Assembly: GCF_026230105.1 (NCBI RefSeq)
Contig: NC_079475.1
Location: 17,872,125-17,936,124, forward strand
Direction of reading: 5' to 3'
DNA length: 64,000 nucleotides
From: Diorhabda sublineata
Taxonomy: Eukaryota; Arthropoda; Insecta; Coleoptera; Chrysomelidae
Below the pieces are notes generated by a model. The model was not told where the DNA came from. It made no database searches and saw nothing but the letters and a program-made list of their open reading frames with translations. The translations under genes were made by a program, and so were the position numbers. Shown here piece after piece: positions 26,101 to 34,639 of this stretch; the stretch's first letter is position 1, and every line of letters starts with the position of its first letter.

Positions 26101-26415
26101 TTGGAAATATTAGAAATGTTGCTGAGAAATAACAGGGAGTGCGAAAAAGTTGAGGATTTCATAGATTGGGAAAACGCAGGTAATTATTTATTATTATTAT
26201 GTAATTTATTTGTATTTGTGTAGTTAGAAATAACGGTGGAAAAATATATCGCACCAAAGCTAAAAGAGAGTCACAACTGGGAAAAAAACGCTATGAATGT
26301 ATTTACTTGAATTACGATTTTAAATTTTCAGTGACCAAGGCAGATTTTTGTAAATTTTTTATTTTATTTTAAAATTTGTTTCCTAATTGGTTCAATTTCA
26401 TAATATTTAATTTAT

Positions 26416-26484
<69 letters not shown>

Positions 26485-29400
26485 TAAAGGGTTACAAATT
26501 TATTTTTACAACGGACACAAACAAAAGAATAATATAAAATACAAAAATAAAATAAAATCCTCGGTAAGTAAATTTAGAAATAGAAATAGAAATTATTGAT
26601 TAAAAAAGTCTTCTGAGATAACCTCTTCCTTCGCTTGGACGATGCAATGTTGCGGTAAAGCTGTAGGGACAAGATGTCGTGTGGCGTACACTCTGCTTGT
26701 TGCTCTATAAAAGTAAGAGCAGCGTCGATGGCCTTTAGCCCGTCGGTGTATAATATTTTGAGAATTATCTCGTCCAGTTTGTTATCTTCATTTGTGTCCT
26801 TAGCACCAGTTACCATATCGATGATTTCCTCGTCGGTTATCTTCATCTAAACATTTTGATTGCACCAATGACGAATGTCTTCGCTGTTGATTTGATCTTT
26901 AACGGGTAACTAATTAGCTAGTTTTTGCATGATCCATCTATGCCAAATAAATTTTTCCACAACTTTTGAACGGTAGTTGTTTTTAACTCATCCCACGCTG
27001 ACGCAATCCAGTTCGACACATCTTTTAATATCTGTTTTTTTTTGGAATCACAGGCTCGGTTAACCGAGACTCAGAAAACCGTGAGTTTACTTTACTTCCA
27101 GTACAGTCAATATAATTAATTTTTTTATCAATTTATTTAAGAAAATGAGCATCTTAATACAAGTATAGAACAACGTGCATTTATTGTTGCTCTTCACACT
27201 GAAAATTTTACTATTTAACTTCTAAAGCAGAGGATAAGTCCCTAATCATCATGTTCAAAATGAGTAGGAAGCTTACAGCACGGGAAATTCCAATACGGTT
27301 CAATGAAAGTCAGGATAAACAGATATCAGTCAGCGTAGTAGAGGAACGCTTACAAAAAGCTGGTGTAAATTGCAGAATTTCTACAAAGAAACCACTCTTG
27401 TGACATGGAAACAAGAAGATAGTAGTGAGTTTGAAATAACGAAATGGTCCCCATAGTCTCCTGATCTAAATCCAATAAAATTGTTGTGAGATGAACTGGA
27501 TCATAAAGTTAGAGAATTGAATTCCACTTGTTTGGATGGCGCTTCAAACGCCTTGGAATGATATACCAAAAAGTGTATTAGAAAAAAGAATGCCACGTGT
27601 AGTTAAAAAATTAGTGGCTGTCAGAGGTGGTTTCTTTGATGAACAGAAAGTGTAGCAGTATAAAAAGGAAGAGACAAAATATGTTCATGGTTCTAATCGT
27701 AGAATGTTATCTTTTAATATTTTTAAAATAAATCCTGCTGCAGCTTGATTTATTTTACTTTTAATAATTGTTTAAATAATTATTTTTGTCCGGAAACTTC
27801 CAGTCATCAGTGTATATTATTCACATTTTCAATCTATCACTGGTTTCATATTTTTCAATCATTTTATAAAACCCTTCATCGACCGCAATTATCTTATGGT
27901 GAGGGTAATGGCGGTTTACTGTTGGGGTATTAACTGGTCGTTTTTTCAAATTATCTTTATTTTTTATAATGCTATCATAATTATCCAAAATATTTTTTAA
28001 ATGTTCACCAAAACTAACAAACACATTAAAGACGGATAGAAACAGAGTTTTACTTAGTTTTCAAGTATGTATATTGTATTTATTTTTTATATTTTAACCA
28101 AAATAAACTCTTTTTTTTTCCTAATTGATCAAACACATTCCTATTTATCCAATGTTGTAGCGTACTGAAGGGTACGCCGAACTTCTTGGCTGTAGATCTT
28201 AAAGAATTTCCAGCTCTAACGACTTCAAGAGCTTTTACTAACAAACTCTTAAATTAATAATGAGACATTATTTTACAAACTAATAATATGTTTTACAATT
28301 GGATAAGGAATACCGGCCACTTACCAGTATTGCCCACTTAGAATGATTGCCCATAACCCCAAAATATGAAAACAGTTTCTTTTGTTTGTCACGAAAAATG
28401 TGAATAACTTTCCCATGATTTAAAAAGTAAATGTATAGTAATAAACTTCAAAAAATATTATCAGTGGTATAATTCACTTTTAGTTTCTTTAATTTCTTAT
28501 TTCTTAGACCTTTTGATACGTTTAGGTTTCTAAACATTCTTGATTTTAGATCTATTCTGTTTCAAAATTAGTTTTTTTTTATAATTTTTATTTTTAAAAA
28601 TTACCAAAAAAATCCTGATGACTTTCAACTTTTTACATTGTAAATTTTTTATCTATTTTTATAAATTTCAGACGGTAATACGGCTTTAATGATGGCGGTA
28701 GAAGAGAAAAAATTGGATATTATAAAATTACTTTGTAGGAAGAAGGCTGACGTGAATAAGGTTCATCCTAAAAATGGTTACGTACCTTTAAGATTGGCAA
28801 TTGAAAAAGAATATGTAAACATCGTTAAATTCTTTTTGAATCTGAGCAATGTAAATCCATTGATCAAAGATTTTATGAACGTTTCACCTTTGTCTGCCGC
28901 CATTTCCAAAACATCCTGCCCCGAAATTGTAGAAGCGGCAAGGGATTACGTGGTAAGATTTTCTGAACATGTATAATTACAATCGTAAAGACATTTAATT
29001 TGGAATTTCTGAATAGTGATATTAAAACTGCAATAAACTGTTTACATTACCACTGCACCAACAATCACAATTACAGACGCTACGTTAACCAAGTTATCGT
29101 CTTCACAGACTGACACGATTCTATCTTCAAACTTTGAAGACGATAACTTGGTTATGGAAACGCTCGACACACAGAGTAATTGTTAGTGTTGGTGTAGTGA
29201 TATTAAAGTGGACGGGGACATCCTACGTCAAAATCAGATGAATTTGTTTCAAAAGTGAACAAACATGTTGGGCGAAACAGACATTTGAGTGAGTGTCAAT
29301 TTTGTAAAATATTCTCGATTTCATTGCCCGTATTGTTATGTATGTATGTATGTATGACCCTGACACTAAAATTCAGAGTTTTCAATAAAATACTAGTGTC

Positions 29401-32325
29401 TCGTCACTTAAAAAAGCCCGCTGATCGAATCGAACATGAACATGAACATTGTTTTCTTTGATCTGAGTTTGTTCCAAGGGGAATAACTCCAAACTTCACA
29501 AGGGTGTTCTAGAAATTTTTTGAAACAATGTGCAAAGAAGGAGACCTGAAAAATGAGCTCACGGTTTTTTTCTTTAGATTTTCTGACAGCTAAAAGCACT
29601 TCTGTCTATCCATATCCGCTTTAAGAATTAACCTAATGAGATTTATTTGTTTTCCTAAAACTGAAAAATGCTAAAAGGAAAACGTTTCCACACCATTCCT
29701 GTTATTTCGTAGACAATGACAAAGCTGCAAACTGTTAGTATACTCTCAAAAACGTTTACAGTCAGGGATTCACCGTTGAGATAATTATACTTTGCTTTTT
29801 TTACCTAATATGCAAAAATGAAGCATTTTTGTTTTTAAAAATGTTTAATTAAATATATCTATTCCAGTCAACTCATAATATAGTATTGGAAGTCAAGGAT
29901 GAACCAGAAGATGAGTCTGAAGATGAAGTGGAAATGGATGTGGACAGTCAATCGCCTAATGAATTTAAGGTATTTTTACGAATATTTCCATCGAGATAGT
30001 TTTATTTGTTCAGTTTATTATAAACAAGCATCTATGAGCCATGAATCTTATGTTCAAAACGTAGTTTTTATATTCCTTATAAATTCATATCCTCATCATA
30101 GCCTTCAATAATGCTCTGGACTTAAATGAAGAACTGTAACACACAAACCTCTTAGATTTTAGTCTATCTCTGTTTATTTTGGCGTCTTGAAAATTAGTCT
30201 GGTGATTGAAGGGTCGCCATATATTGTAGAAGGACGAAGGCCTCTAATCAGTGGGAAACGTGCGTTTTGGTTGAGTCAAAATGCACGTTTATTGATTTAT
30301 TGTGGTCTACAGTTATCCTTCCTATTTTTAATAACCTTCTCGTTTATCAACCATCACACTAGTCTATAAAACTGATAGCTGACTGTGTTCTTCAATCATT
30401 TTTTGGTCAACTTATTGTATGTGTTGTTTTTTGCTCCAAATAACTTCCAGTCTTGGAAATGAATACTGAGCATTTGGAATAAACACCTTTAAGTAAAATG
30501 TGCAGCATCCACAGTTTCTTCACAAACCCTCAATATAAGGCGTTGAAATCCAAGCCTGTTAAATCATACACCAGAATGAAATTGTGCTTTCAATTTAACT
30601 TTGTTTGGAAAGTTTTCAATATCAATGGTATAATTAAAATTGTTTCAAATCTCTGTAAAATCTAGGTTTCGTTGAACTGTGCTAGGGTGTATGAGAAACA
30701 CTTCTATTTCTACTACTTCTATTTCTTGATAGATGGATTCTCTTGTATGATACTGCATATCAACGACTTTGTTTTCAATTAATCTATTTGTCCTATTTTA
30801 ACTCAAATCACGAAGTATGCGAGCTTTTCATTATTCCTCCTCCCTTTTTTTTGAACAATTCCACTTGTAACATATCATAAATTGACAATTAATATCAATC
30901 TCTAATTTAACCATTGAATATAACTTTTTAAAGACATATAAACAATGTTTGTCCTGATTTCATCCTCATAACCCTGTAGATACCCAATTTTATCAAATTT
31001 TGTTCATTGCTGTTAAAGTAGTTCATAAGTAAACAAGTCTAACCATCTGTCTCTCTTATATGATAAGATAAAGTTGTTAGTCAACAACAATTTTATAATA
31101 TTTGGAAACATGCTAAAATATTTTTGTTAGGATGAATAATTTTTTTTAATTTTAGGATGAAGTAAATGTAAAAGTTGAACTACCTAGTTTATCTCCAGAA
31201 GAATTGGAAATTCTCTACACAGACATTAAAATTTTTACACCACAGGCATTGGATGAAGTATCAGAAATTTTAGATAGAAGCGGTAATTGGAGGCAAATTG
31301 CGCATTTATTGGGTATTGAACACTTAATAGAAAGTGGAATTATTCAATCTGAGACCAGTATGAGCAAAGCTGTATTGAGGTATTCGACTGAGGTAAGATA
31401 TTTAAATCTCTTTCTTATACTAAATACCTAATTTTCTTGAATTGAAAAGTCCTAGCTTCCTAAATAGGCTAATATACCTACTACCAATAATTTGAATCTG
31501 CACAGCTCATCGTAATTATTGTCTCAAAAAAACAGCAAAAACATATAATTAGCAATATTAATTAGCAACATTGTAAATGTTGTAGTAAAACAGTCAAACA
31601 CCAAATTATGGGAGAACTGTTACTGTTTGTCCGGTTTCACTAAAGAATACTTACCTTACCCTTACCTTACCTTGGCCTCCCGGACAGCTGTCCTCCATTC
31701 GTCTCGATGTTGTACTTTTCTCCTCCATTTTCGGACGCCTAGTTCTTTTAGGTCCTGTTCTACGTCGTCCTGCCATCTTATGTGTGGACGTCCGGGTAGT
31801 CTGTGGCCGACTTTTGCCGGTTTGCAAGTTTGGCACATCGGATTATAATCCATATAGTCCATATATAAACGAAAAGTCCATATATAAACATTTTCTATAT
31901 TTGCGAAGGGTGGCAATTGAGTTCCGGAAATATATTAATAAAAAACAAGTTTTACACAAAGTTTTATAATCGACCTTCACAATGATCTCAATTCATCCCT
32001 ACACAACGATTCAAACGTTACTCCAACGATTCAAAGCATCGAGGATAAAGAAAACTGCTATTTCAATAGATTTTAATTCCATATATTTTTATATTATATA
32101 TAAGTACTGGCTCTATTTTTATTTCAAATTGGAACTTATTTTAGGAACAAACTGGTATATCGTAATATAGATGTAAATACGTTTCCATAATAAATGTATA
32201 TCTTTTTTTTTCAGACGAGTAACGATAATATATGGATTATTAGGAACTTTTTGGAAAACCTAGATGAACACAAAACAGTCGAAATACTTGATCGAATGGT
32301 GCGCAATATGAGACAAATGTGCTAA
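11094..32325 (+). CDS. Relish: Relish copy A (NF-kappaB p100-like), N-terminal RHD half not found
   Basis: Relish is the NF-kappaB factor of the insect IMD pathway: on signalling its C-terminal IkappaB-like part is cleaved off and the Rel part enters the nucleus to switch on antimicrobial genes. Exons read here: candidate 11089-11120, then 11250-11388, 18192-18296, 20076-20205, 22276-22686, 24785-24976, 25851-26179, 28672-28952, 29868-29969, 31156-31392 and 32215-32325. Exons 2-11 total 2037 nt (678 codons plus stop), with all phases closing. Order of domains: IPT/RHD dimerisation (about residues 10-180 if the micro-exon ATG is used), basic patch GQKRAR, Ser/Asp linker, six or so ankyrin repeats (about 335-535), acidic linker, death domain (about 590-686). 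The DNA-binding RHD half is absent from the 11 kb upstream. It may be lost, or lie beyond the window. The start is the least certain part; the exons from 11250 onward are well supported. Confidence 0.85.
11250..11388 (+). CDS. Relish: Relish A exon 2, start of RHD dimerisation domain
   Basis: 139 nt, from acceptor TTATTTCAG to donor A|GTAAGT, phase 0 in and 1 out. It encodes NIVCLRFDAF, YPICDPIFS and INNL, the conserved Rel motifs at the boundary between the DNA-binding and IPT halves. The last base joins the next exon to give NNLKSALTGDL, a strong Relish signature. Same length and phase as copy B 41750-41888. Confidence 0.88.
11598..12090. mobile_element. Small MITE with 15-bp perfect terminal repeats, TA-flanked
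   Basis: ATAGGGTACTTGCAT at 11598-11612 is matched by its exact reverse complement at 12076-12090. Read as GGGTACTTGCAT termini, both ends are bordered by TA, the target duplication of Tc1/mariner-type elements. The interior is AT-rich and codes for nothing. It sits in Relish A intron 2. Confidence 0.7.
12200..13330 (-). mobile_element. Tigger/jerky-type (pogo) transposase pseudogene
   Basis: The minus strand from 13302 reads EYGVECATLYDLKKKRQKIV, AFYMWFIQRLSKHTPISGGI and AIELYKKI (CENP-B-like HTH), then KKRFGIRLLTISGEKLSSDE and LLPDQIYNEDKRGLFWRLL, where the usual catalytic N-x-D-E-T-G has decayed. It continues as TGTHKLDLLVIGKS at about 12690-12760. Stops and shifts make it inactive. It lies in Relish A intron 2. 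Confidence 0.8.
13726..14001. repeat. Foldback element with ~75-bp inverted arms
   Basis: The arm at about 13726-13812 (TAATTAAATGCTGCAGACTA ... TTTCCAAGTTTTCT) is the near reverse complement of 13930-14001 (AGAAAACTTGGAAAT ... CGCAGCATTTAACTA). A further partial copy of the end, TTAAATGCTGCG, lies at 13657-13668. No coding capacity. Confidence 0.68.
14067..15490. mobile_element. Long inverted-repeat element with nested inner palindrome
   Basis: Outer arms: GTGAGTTTTAAAGGTAAAAA ... CTACAAGTCTTATAG ... AGATCTTCAACTC (14085-14210) against its reverse complement at 15300-15465. Inner arms: 14330-14390 and 14755-14825 share ATATCGAAAAAG-ACCCTAA in inverted form. The asymmetry comes from extra sequence at about 14930-15240, which includes the tRNA-like stretch. 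No transposase motif seen. Confidence 0.65.
14984..15058 (+). repeat. tRNA-like (Glu-like) sequence, probably pseudogene or SINE head
   Basis: CATGGTGTAGTCAGTATACG resembles a tRNA box A, and TTCGAATCCC a box B, with a GTTCG anticodon-loop-like stretch between them that would give TTC (Glu). The acceptor and T stems do not pair well, so it is not called a functional tRNA. Confidence 0.4.
15737..16870 (-). mobile_element. mariner element (mellifera-like), copy 1
   Basis: The minus strand carries RRIGLKRISEALNISYKGIH, HHIVQVNLDMRKIAAKWIPK and CLNVDLKRAR (HTH and linker), then NRWNGDTEVLASVFWDCHGV and IMIDFLDKG (second catalytic block) and a tail near 15800-15900. Ends GATATATTAAAAAATTCTTA and TGGTCTAGGCTAACTA recur in the copy at 57850-58900. 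Frameshifts and stops. In Relish A intron 2. Confidence 0.78.
17173..18075 (-). mobile_element. mariner element, decayed
   Basis: The left end CGAGGATTGTCCCAGAAGTA is a mariner terminal repeat. The minus strand reads MELIEHRGEKFMELKGDYVE, FPE-KEWLGGQRFSNNEG and FELLPQAP (C-terminal part). Near 17940-18070 the same strand resembles the N-terminal HTH region of the mariner at 45113-45830. Much of the middle is degraded. It ends about 115 bp before Relish A exon 3. Confidence 0.7.
18192..18296 (+). CDS. Relish: Relish A exon 3, IPT domain
   Basis: 105 nt, from acceptor ATATTCAG to donor A|GTAAGT, phase 1 to 1. It reads SALTGDLKIVRLDH followed by GNKEVYILVERVTK, the first beta strands of the Rel dimerisation domain. 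The motif KIVRLD and the 'E.V.ILVE.V.K' pattern are typical of Rel/NF-kappaB proteins. Same length and phase as copy B 44563-44667, which is much more diverged. Confidence 0.9.
18785..19640 (+). mobile_element. mariner (SETMAR-type) pseudogene
   Basis: Pieces in order: TQVYDWCSVFRKGREVAANV, VEKLILENRRRTVTDVTKKV (HTH2), FTKDETWYTIM (first catalytic Asp region), KVLCTLFWDIRGVIVVDFLT (second) and EHSPYNPDLSPIRILFGPLQ (third, shifted), then LWDKPRDFYEKGIRKCKEWD. Several frames are used, so it is dead. Confidence 0.8.
19650..19964 (-). mobile_element. Tc1-like transposase C-terminal fragment
   Basis: The minus strand reads NVLPWPSWSNLNPINMFGKK, a decayed Tc1 'LPWPARSPDLNPIENVW' block, followed by TFAELKSLGKWYHN. 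It abuts the mariner on the other strand. Confidence 0.6.
20076..20205 (+). CDS. Relish: Relish A exon 4, IPT domain
   Basis: 130 nt ending CAG|GTAAAA in phase 2. It reads NIKIRFYEVDDEDNVVWEDW and then VHHQYAIVF, the IPT strand with the conserved W-x-D-x-G turn and H-H-Q-Y-A-I-V-F. Two acceptors in the same frame are possible (AG at 20074-20075 or 20092-20093). The first adds six residues and is used here because it better matches the spacing in copy B. Confidence 0.88.
20226..20312 (+). repeat. tRNA-derived SINE-like fragment
   Basis: CTCTGCCGAGCGGACTGAGA (box A-like) and GTGGGTTCAAGTCCCAT (box B) are spaced as in a class II (Leu/Ser) tRNA and followed by an A-run. No anticodon stem folds convincingly. 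It sits 20 bp after the exon 4 donor of Relish A. Confidence 0.5.
21110..21440. repeat. LTR-like dispersed repeat, copy 2
   Basis: Homologous to 10095-10560 (see there). It contains TTTATAGCCTTTGGTACAAT, TTAGTATTTAAAAGCGA and ATTATTGAAACCAAGTTC. TGTAACCCAGACAGATACA at about 21097 could be an LTR start. Confidence 0.45.
22276..22686 (+). CDS. Relish: Relish A exon 5, end of IPT, NLS and linker
   Basis: 411 nt, from acceptor GATTTTAG to donor CC|GTAAGT, phase 2 to 2. It begins TPKYRDENITAPVNVFIELV, the last Rel strand, and continues RSFRYIPNKH. A basic patch KPGQKRARYD is the likely nuclear localisation signal. The rest is a polar Ser/Asp/Glu linker, the region in which Relish of other insects carries kinase and caspase sites. 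The position matching LQID in copy B is LHIE here (22499-22510); AQTD at 22517-22528 is the nearest alternative. Confidence 0.88.
22752..23390 (+). mobile_element. LINE RT fragment flanked by ~105-bp direct repeats
   Basis: About 22900-23200 reads KAFDRVWHTNLLLKLR, IEWLGSFLKDRPIQVSIDGH and FLLYINDLLDLT, the RT palm of the same jockey-like family as 53880-55170, with stops. Both sides carry a ~105-bp repeat (22752-22857 and 23289-23390) sharing TTCAGTTTGTTGTACAAAAA and GAGCTTCTCCTCAT. Confidence 0.72.
23460..24420. mobile_element. Element with ~350-bp inverted arms and a broken ORF
   Basis: Left arm 23470-23816 and right arm 24066-24410 are inverted copies: TTCATATGATCCAACCGAA with GTGG pairs exactly across the centre, and AGCTATTAATTAGA and GTTTTCCC also match. 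The centre encodes NAARFELFLKFFTSTSDKEE and IPPYWKALSQKILPTIF; the arms encode SYDPTECGWQF and GPAAPLKN (left, - strand) and GPVAPLKIEELINGF (right, +). I recognise these as parts of an uncharacterised protein recurring in arthropod repeats. Confidence 0.68.
24785..24976 (+). CDS. Relish: Relish A exon 6, linker before ankyrins
   Basis: 192 nt, phase 2 to 2, from acceptor TTTATTTCAG to donor AA|GTAAGT. It carries MTSAAIEQLRNFIRTTHTP followed by QDAIDILTHYF, an amphipathic helical segment also present in copy B as [19 protein letters not shown]. The split codon joins directly to the ankyrin exon (DKQTN-PLHVSIC). Confidence 0.82.
25228..25434 (-). mobile_element. Fragment of dispersed arthropod repeat protein
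   Basis: The minus strand reads LPPLHIKMGLMKNVVKAFDK and TFRYLQKIFPNITEGN. The 'LPPLHIKLGLMKNFVKAMDK' block also occurs, decayed, at 34640-36240 and 60406-61890. Confidence 0.6.
25575..25720 (-). mobile_element. Short mariner fragment
   Basis: The minus strand gives EVMATIFWDCEGIFSIDNFD, the mariner block around the second catalytic Asp. The remainder is degraded. It ends about 130 bp before Relish A exon 7. Confidence 0.55.
25851..26179 (+). CDS. Relish: Relish A exon 7, ankyrin repeats
   Basis: 329 nt, phase 2 to 1, from acceptor AAATTTCAG to donor G|GTAATT. Ankyrin motifs in order: PLHVSICQKDNESAILLLK, LTPLHLAVLCHNERMVSSLL and NTSLHLAIKSKVCLEILEML. The T-P-L-H-L-A signature is intact. 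In Relish these repeats act as a built-in IkappaB that masks the Rel domain. Same length as copy B 52237-52565. Confidence 0.92.
26415..26477. repeat. (TA)n microsatellite
   Basis: Near-pure TA dinucleotide run with one short interruption, in Relish A intron 7. Confidence 0.9.
26574..28265 (-). mobile_element. Tigger/jerky element, interrupted
   Basis: The N-terminal Psq-type HTH is at 28265-28090 (minus: SLLVKALEVVRAGNSLRSTA then KKFGVPFSTLQHWINRN). The C-terminal tail is at 27050-26574 (WDELKTTTVQKLWKNLF, then MKITDEEIIDMVTGAKD and KAIDAALTFIEQQ). The catalytic middle is missing or unreadable, and the gap contains a Tc1-like element on the other strand. Confidence 0.72.
27240..27660 (+). 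mobile_element. Tc1-like transposase remnant
   Basis: Starts near MSRKLTAREIPIRFNESQDK (HTH-like) and soon jumps to a C-terminal piece reading W-x-PQSPDLNPIKLL-DELDHKV, then WNDIPKSVLEKRMPRVVK. The large internal deletion and shifts make it inactive. It lies between the two halves of the Tigger element. Confidence 0.68.
28672..28952 (+). CDS. Relish: Relish A exon 8, ankyrin repeats
   Basis: 281 nt, phase 1 to 0. It continues the ankyrin block with GNTALMMAVEEKKLDIIKLL, NGYVPLRLAIEKEYVNIVKF and SPLSAAISKTSCPEIVEAA. The donor is GTG|GTAAGA. Same length and phase as copy B 55462-55742, with the internal motif C-K-K-A-D-[VI]-N-K retained. Confidence 0.9.
29048..29203. repeat. Foldback MITE
   Basis: The left arm 29050-29106 and right arm 29134-29201 are inverted, with a perfect core AACCAAGTTATCGTCTTCA / TGAAGACGATAACTTGGTT and diverging outer parts (CACTGCACCAACAATCAC; GTTAGTGTTGGTGTAGTG). 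Only about 27 bp separate the arms. Confidence 0.72.
29868..29969 (+). CDS. Relish: Relish A exon 9, acidic linker
   Basis: 102 nt, phase 0 to 0, from acceptor ATTCCAG to donor AAG|GTATTT. It encodes a strongly acidic stretch (VKDEPEDESEDEVEMDVD) between the ankyrins and the death domain, like the PEST-rich spacer of p100 and Relish. I find no counterpart in copy B, where exon 8 joins the death-domain exon directly in phase 0. Confidence 0.78.
29970..31155. other. Relish A intron 9, nothing recognised
   Basis: AT-rich. A small imperfect palindrome around 30260-30290 (AACGTGCGTTTTG ... CAAAATGCACGTT) is the only structure seen. The small open frames have no motifs. Confidence 0.5.
31156..31392 (+). 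CDS. Relish: Relish A exon 10, death domain first part
   Basis: 237 nt, phase 0 to 0. After LSPEELEILYTDIKIFTP it reads LDEVSEILDRSGNWRQIAHL and LGIEHLIESGII, the helices 1-4 pattern of the NF-kappaB-type death domain, including the G-N-W-x-x-[IL]-A-x-L-L-G core. The donor is GAG|GTAAGA. Confidence 0.9.
31640..31890 (-). mobile_element. LINE 3' end with simple-repeat tail
   Basis: The minus strand reads GRPHIRWQDDVEQDLKELGV then RKWRRKVQHRDEWRTAVREA, the conserved C-terminus of a non-LTR element. It is followed by a GGTAA-type repeat tail at about 31640-31672. Upstream (31845-31890) the sequence TCCATATA...AAAC is tandemly repeated. In Relish A intron 10. Confidence 0.68.
32215..32325 (+). 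CDS. Relish: Relish A last exon, death domain end
   Basis: 111 nt including the TAA stop, from acceptor TTTTTTTCAG. It completes the death domain with NIWIIRNFLENLDEHKTVEI and LDRMVRN. There is no AATAAA close downstream; AT-rich sequence follows, so the poly(A) site is not placed. Confidence 0.88.
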   Translation, partial: TSNDNIWIIRNFLENLDEHKTVEILDRMVRNMRQMC

Positions 32326-32329
32326 GATT

Positions 32330-34630
32330 AATCAAACTTTTCCATGTATATACTTTATTTTATATGAACCTTTATATTTTAATTTAGTATTACCTTTGTA
32401 AGAAATATTTTATTCCACCTCAACTGAGTAATTTATTTTACACCCAATATTATCTTTTTTCCTATCGCCTCTGCCAGTGGAATAACATATATAGAAATGT
32501 GAAAGATCCCTGACACTGCAAATATTGATTTGTCTGTAAAGTTAAAGTTGAAAGTGTCTCAAAGAACATTTCTATATTCTTATGTATACGTCATTGCATA
32601 ACCCCGTAGGCCTATTGCAACGATTTATAACAATCAGTGGGAGTTTTTTCAATTTAACGAGAAATTTGAGACTGATAGTTGCTCGCACAAATACTATAAT
32701 AGTGACGGAAACGTATTTTGGGACGTGCATAGACAAGATATCTAGGTACCCAACGCACTACTCGTTTGATACCCCACTCGTCTAGGGCGCCCTCTAGGCA
32801 CGCAGTCTTGTTATTCAATTGGCAGACCTCGTATTTTCCAACAAAAATAAATCTCATGAAAATCTTCCATCTTAAATGAACCTCATAAAAGTTTTCAAAC
32901 TAATAAATCTTATAACATGGATCTAAATCTAAGTAAAACTTCAAATTTGCACAATAATATTTCAAGAGTCTAGTTCTCTACAAAATAATGTATTCCCCAT
33001 AGTTTATGTTATAATAATAGAATGATTAAAAATTCATTATTATCAACATGTATAAAAGCAGGGACAAGACTAATCCTTAAAATACTTCAAAGTAGTCAAA
33101 TTTCTTATTGACGAATAAAAACGTAGGACTTAAATGTAGCACACAAACGAGTAATGCTAGGAAATAAAGAAATCGAATGAATCTCTAGAGTTGCTAAGTT
33201 TGTACAAATAAGTGGGCAATCTAGTTCAATGTACTATATGGTTGTAAATATTGGATTATCGACAGGAAGAAAAATAATTGATAGCTGGTAAAGTGTGCTT
33301 CATAATAGCTTTGGAAGTATGAAGGCAGAAGACGGAAAAGAAGAGCGAATGTAGAATTGCGGAAACTATTTTGGAAACCAGAAATTGGCTAGTACTTCGA
33401 CTAAGTTTTGAAAATACCAAATAAAATATTGGCTAAAAATTTACAAAAGAGAGGAAGAGAGAGACTGGAAAGAAAGATACTAGCTTGTGAGGATGATAAG
33501 TATCGAGGAAATGAACTGTTACTGACAGAAAAATGTGGAGAACGTTATTGATGGAAGCTATGATTGTTAAGACAAGATGTGTTATGATAATCTGTACTAG
33601 AAGTACTTCATTCATCTGAAAATAATATAGAATCAACAAACCGTTTTATTCGATATTTGATCCAAATGAAAATAAATCCTTTTAATATTTACTTGTGGAT
33701 TACGGATAGATTCCTTTGTATAAAAAAGAATTCAAATTAGTTGCACCTTTAATCAAGTTTCTGAGAATGTGAAGTATATATTCTTTTTTAAAATTAAGTT
33801 CGTTTTTTAGTGATTTAAAACTGTTAATTTGACAAATTATTGTCATTCAACTATTTCCTTGAAATTACATTCTTATCTTCGTTGATGTGATATAACTAAT
33901 TCCTAGAGCTGTTCCACTTAGGATTACTTTTCTTAGGACTACTCTTGTTTGGTTTTGGTTAAAAGCAACTTTTGTATTTCACTTTCATTCTAATATTTAA
34001 ACAACATAAATCCTGCTAAAAGTTCACGTTCTTACGTTTTTTACAGAAATAATCTGGTAAACACTTCTAGTTGAAGTAAAATTCGGCTGTCTTAGATTTG
34101 CGTACATTTTTATAGTCTTATCTAATGCGAAATATGATTTATTTTAATAATTATTTTTATCTTTTTATTTCTTCTTGAAGTCATTCCTATATCTATGTGA
34201 TTAATGGCCTCCAAGTGAATTTATTTTTTTGGGGACGAATAAAAGTTTTCTAACTTTTTTCATGAATATCCAGTTAAACCTAGTAATTTTAAGTTCTAGA
34301 TTTTCATCATTTATATTTTCAATATTTCCAATGAATGTTTTTTTAAAAGAAAATAGTTACATATTTTATATGTAACTCACATAGGTAAGATCTTTATTTT
34401 TAAAATAGAAATAATCGTGCAATAATAGAAAAAATATTTATTAAGCCCTAACACGTACCACTTTTCAATAGCTTAATTATCCCTTATTAGCAGGGAAGTA
34501 ATTTTATAAAGGGGCGGTTAGTATCGGTAAATTTTATGGCCGAAAAAATACCTGAACTGTATTATTATTCAGAAACATAAAAATAACATTAAAAATTAGT
34601 ATTTTGTTTAGTTTCAAAGCAAGAGGTTCT
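32330..34630. other. Intergenic, no gene seen
   Basis: 3' flank of Relish A. AT-rich, with small open frames only. A purine-rich block at 33300-33500 might be repeat-derived, but no motif is recognised. Confidence 0.5.
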
Positions 34631-34639
34631 CTGTTCAAA

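Noticed and set aside
29014..29207. 13-bp direct repeat TAGTGATATTAAA as target duplication of the foldback MITE
   Set aside because: The left copy lies about 22 bp outside the arm and the right copy overlaps the arm end, so it does not fit a target duplication.
31640..31672. Telomere-like repeat
   Set aside because: The unit is GGTAA, not the insect TTAGG, and it directly follows a LINE C-terminus, so it is a LINE tail.
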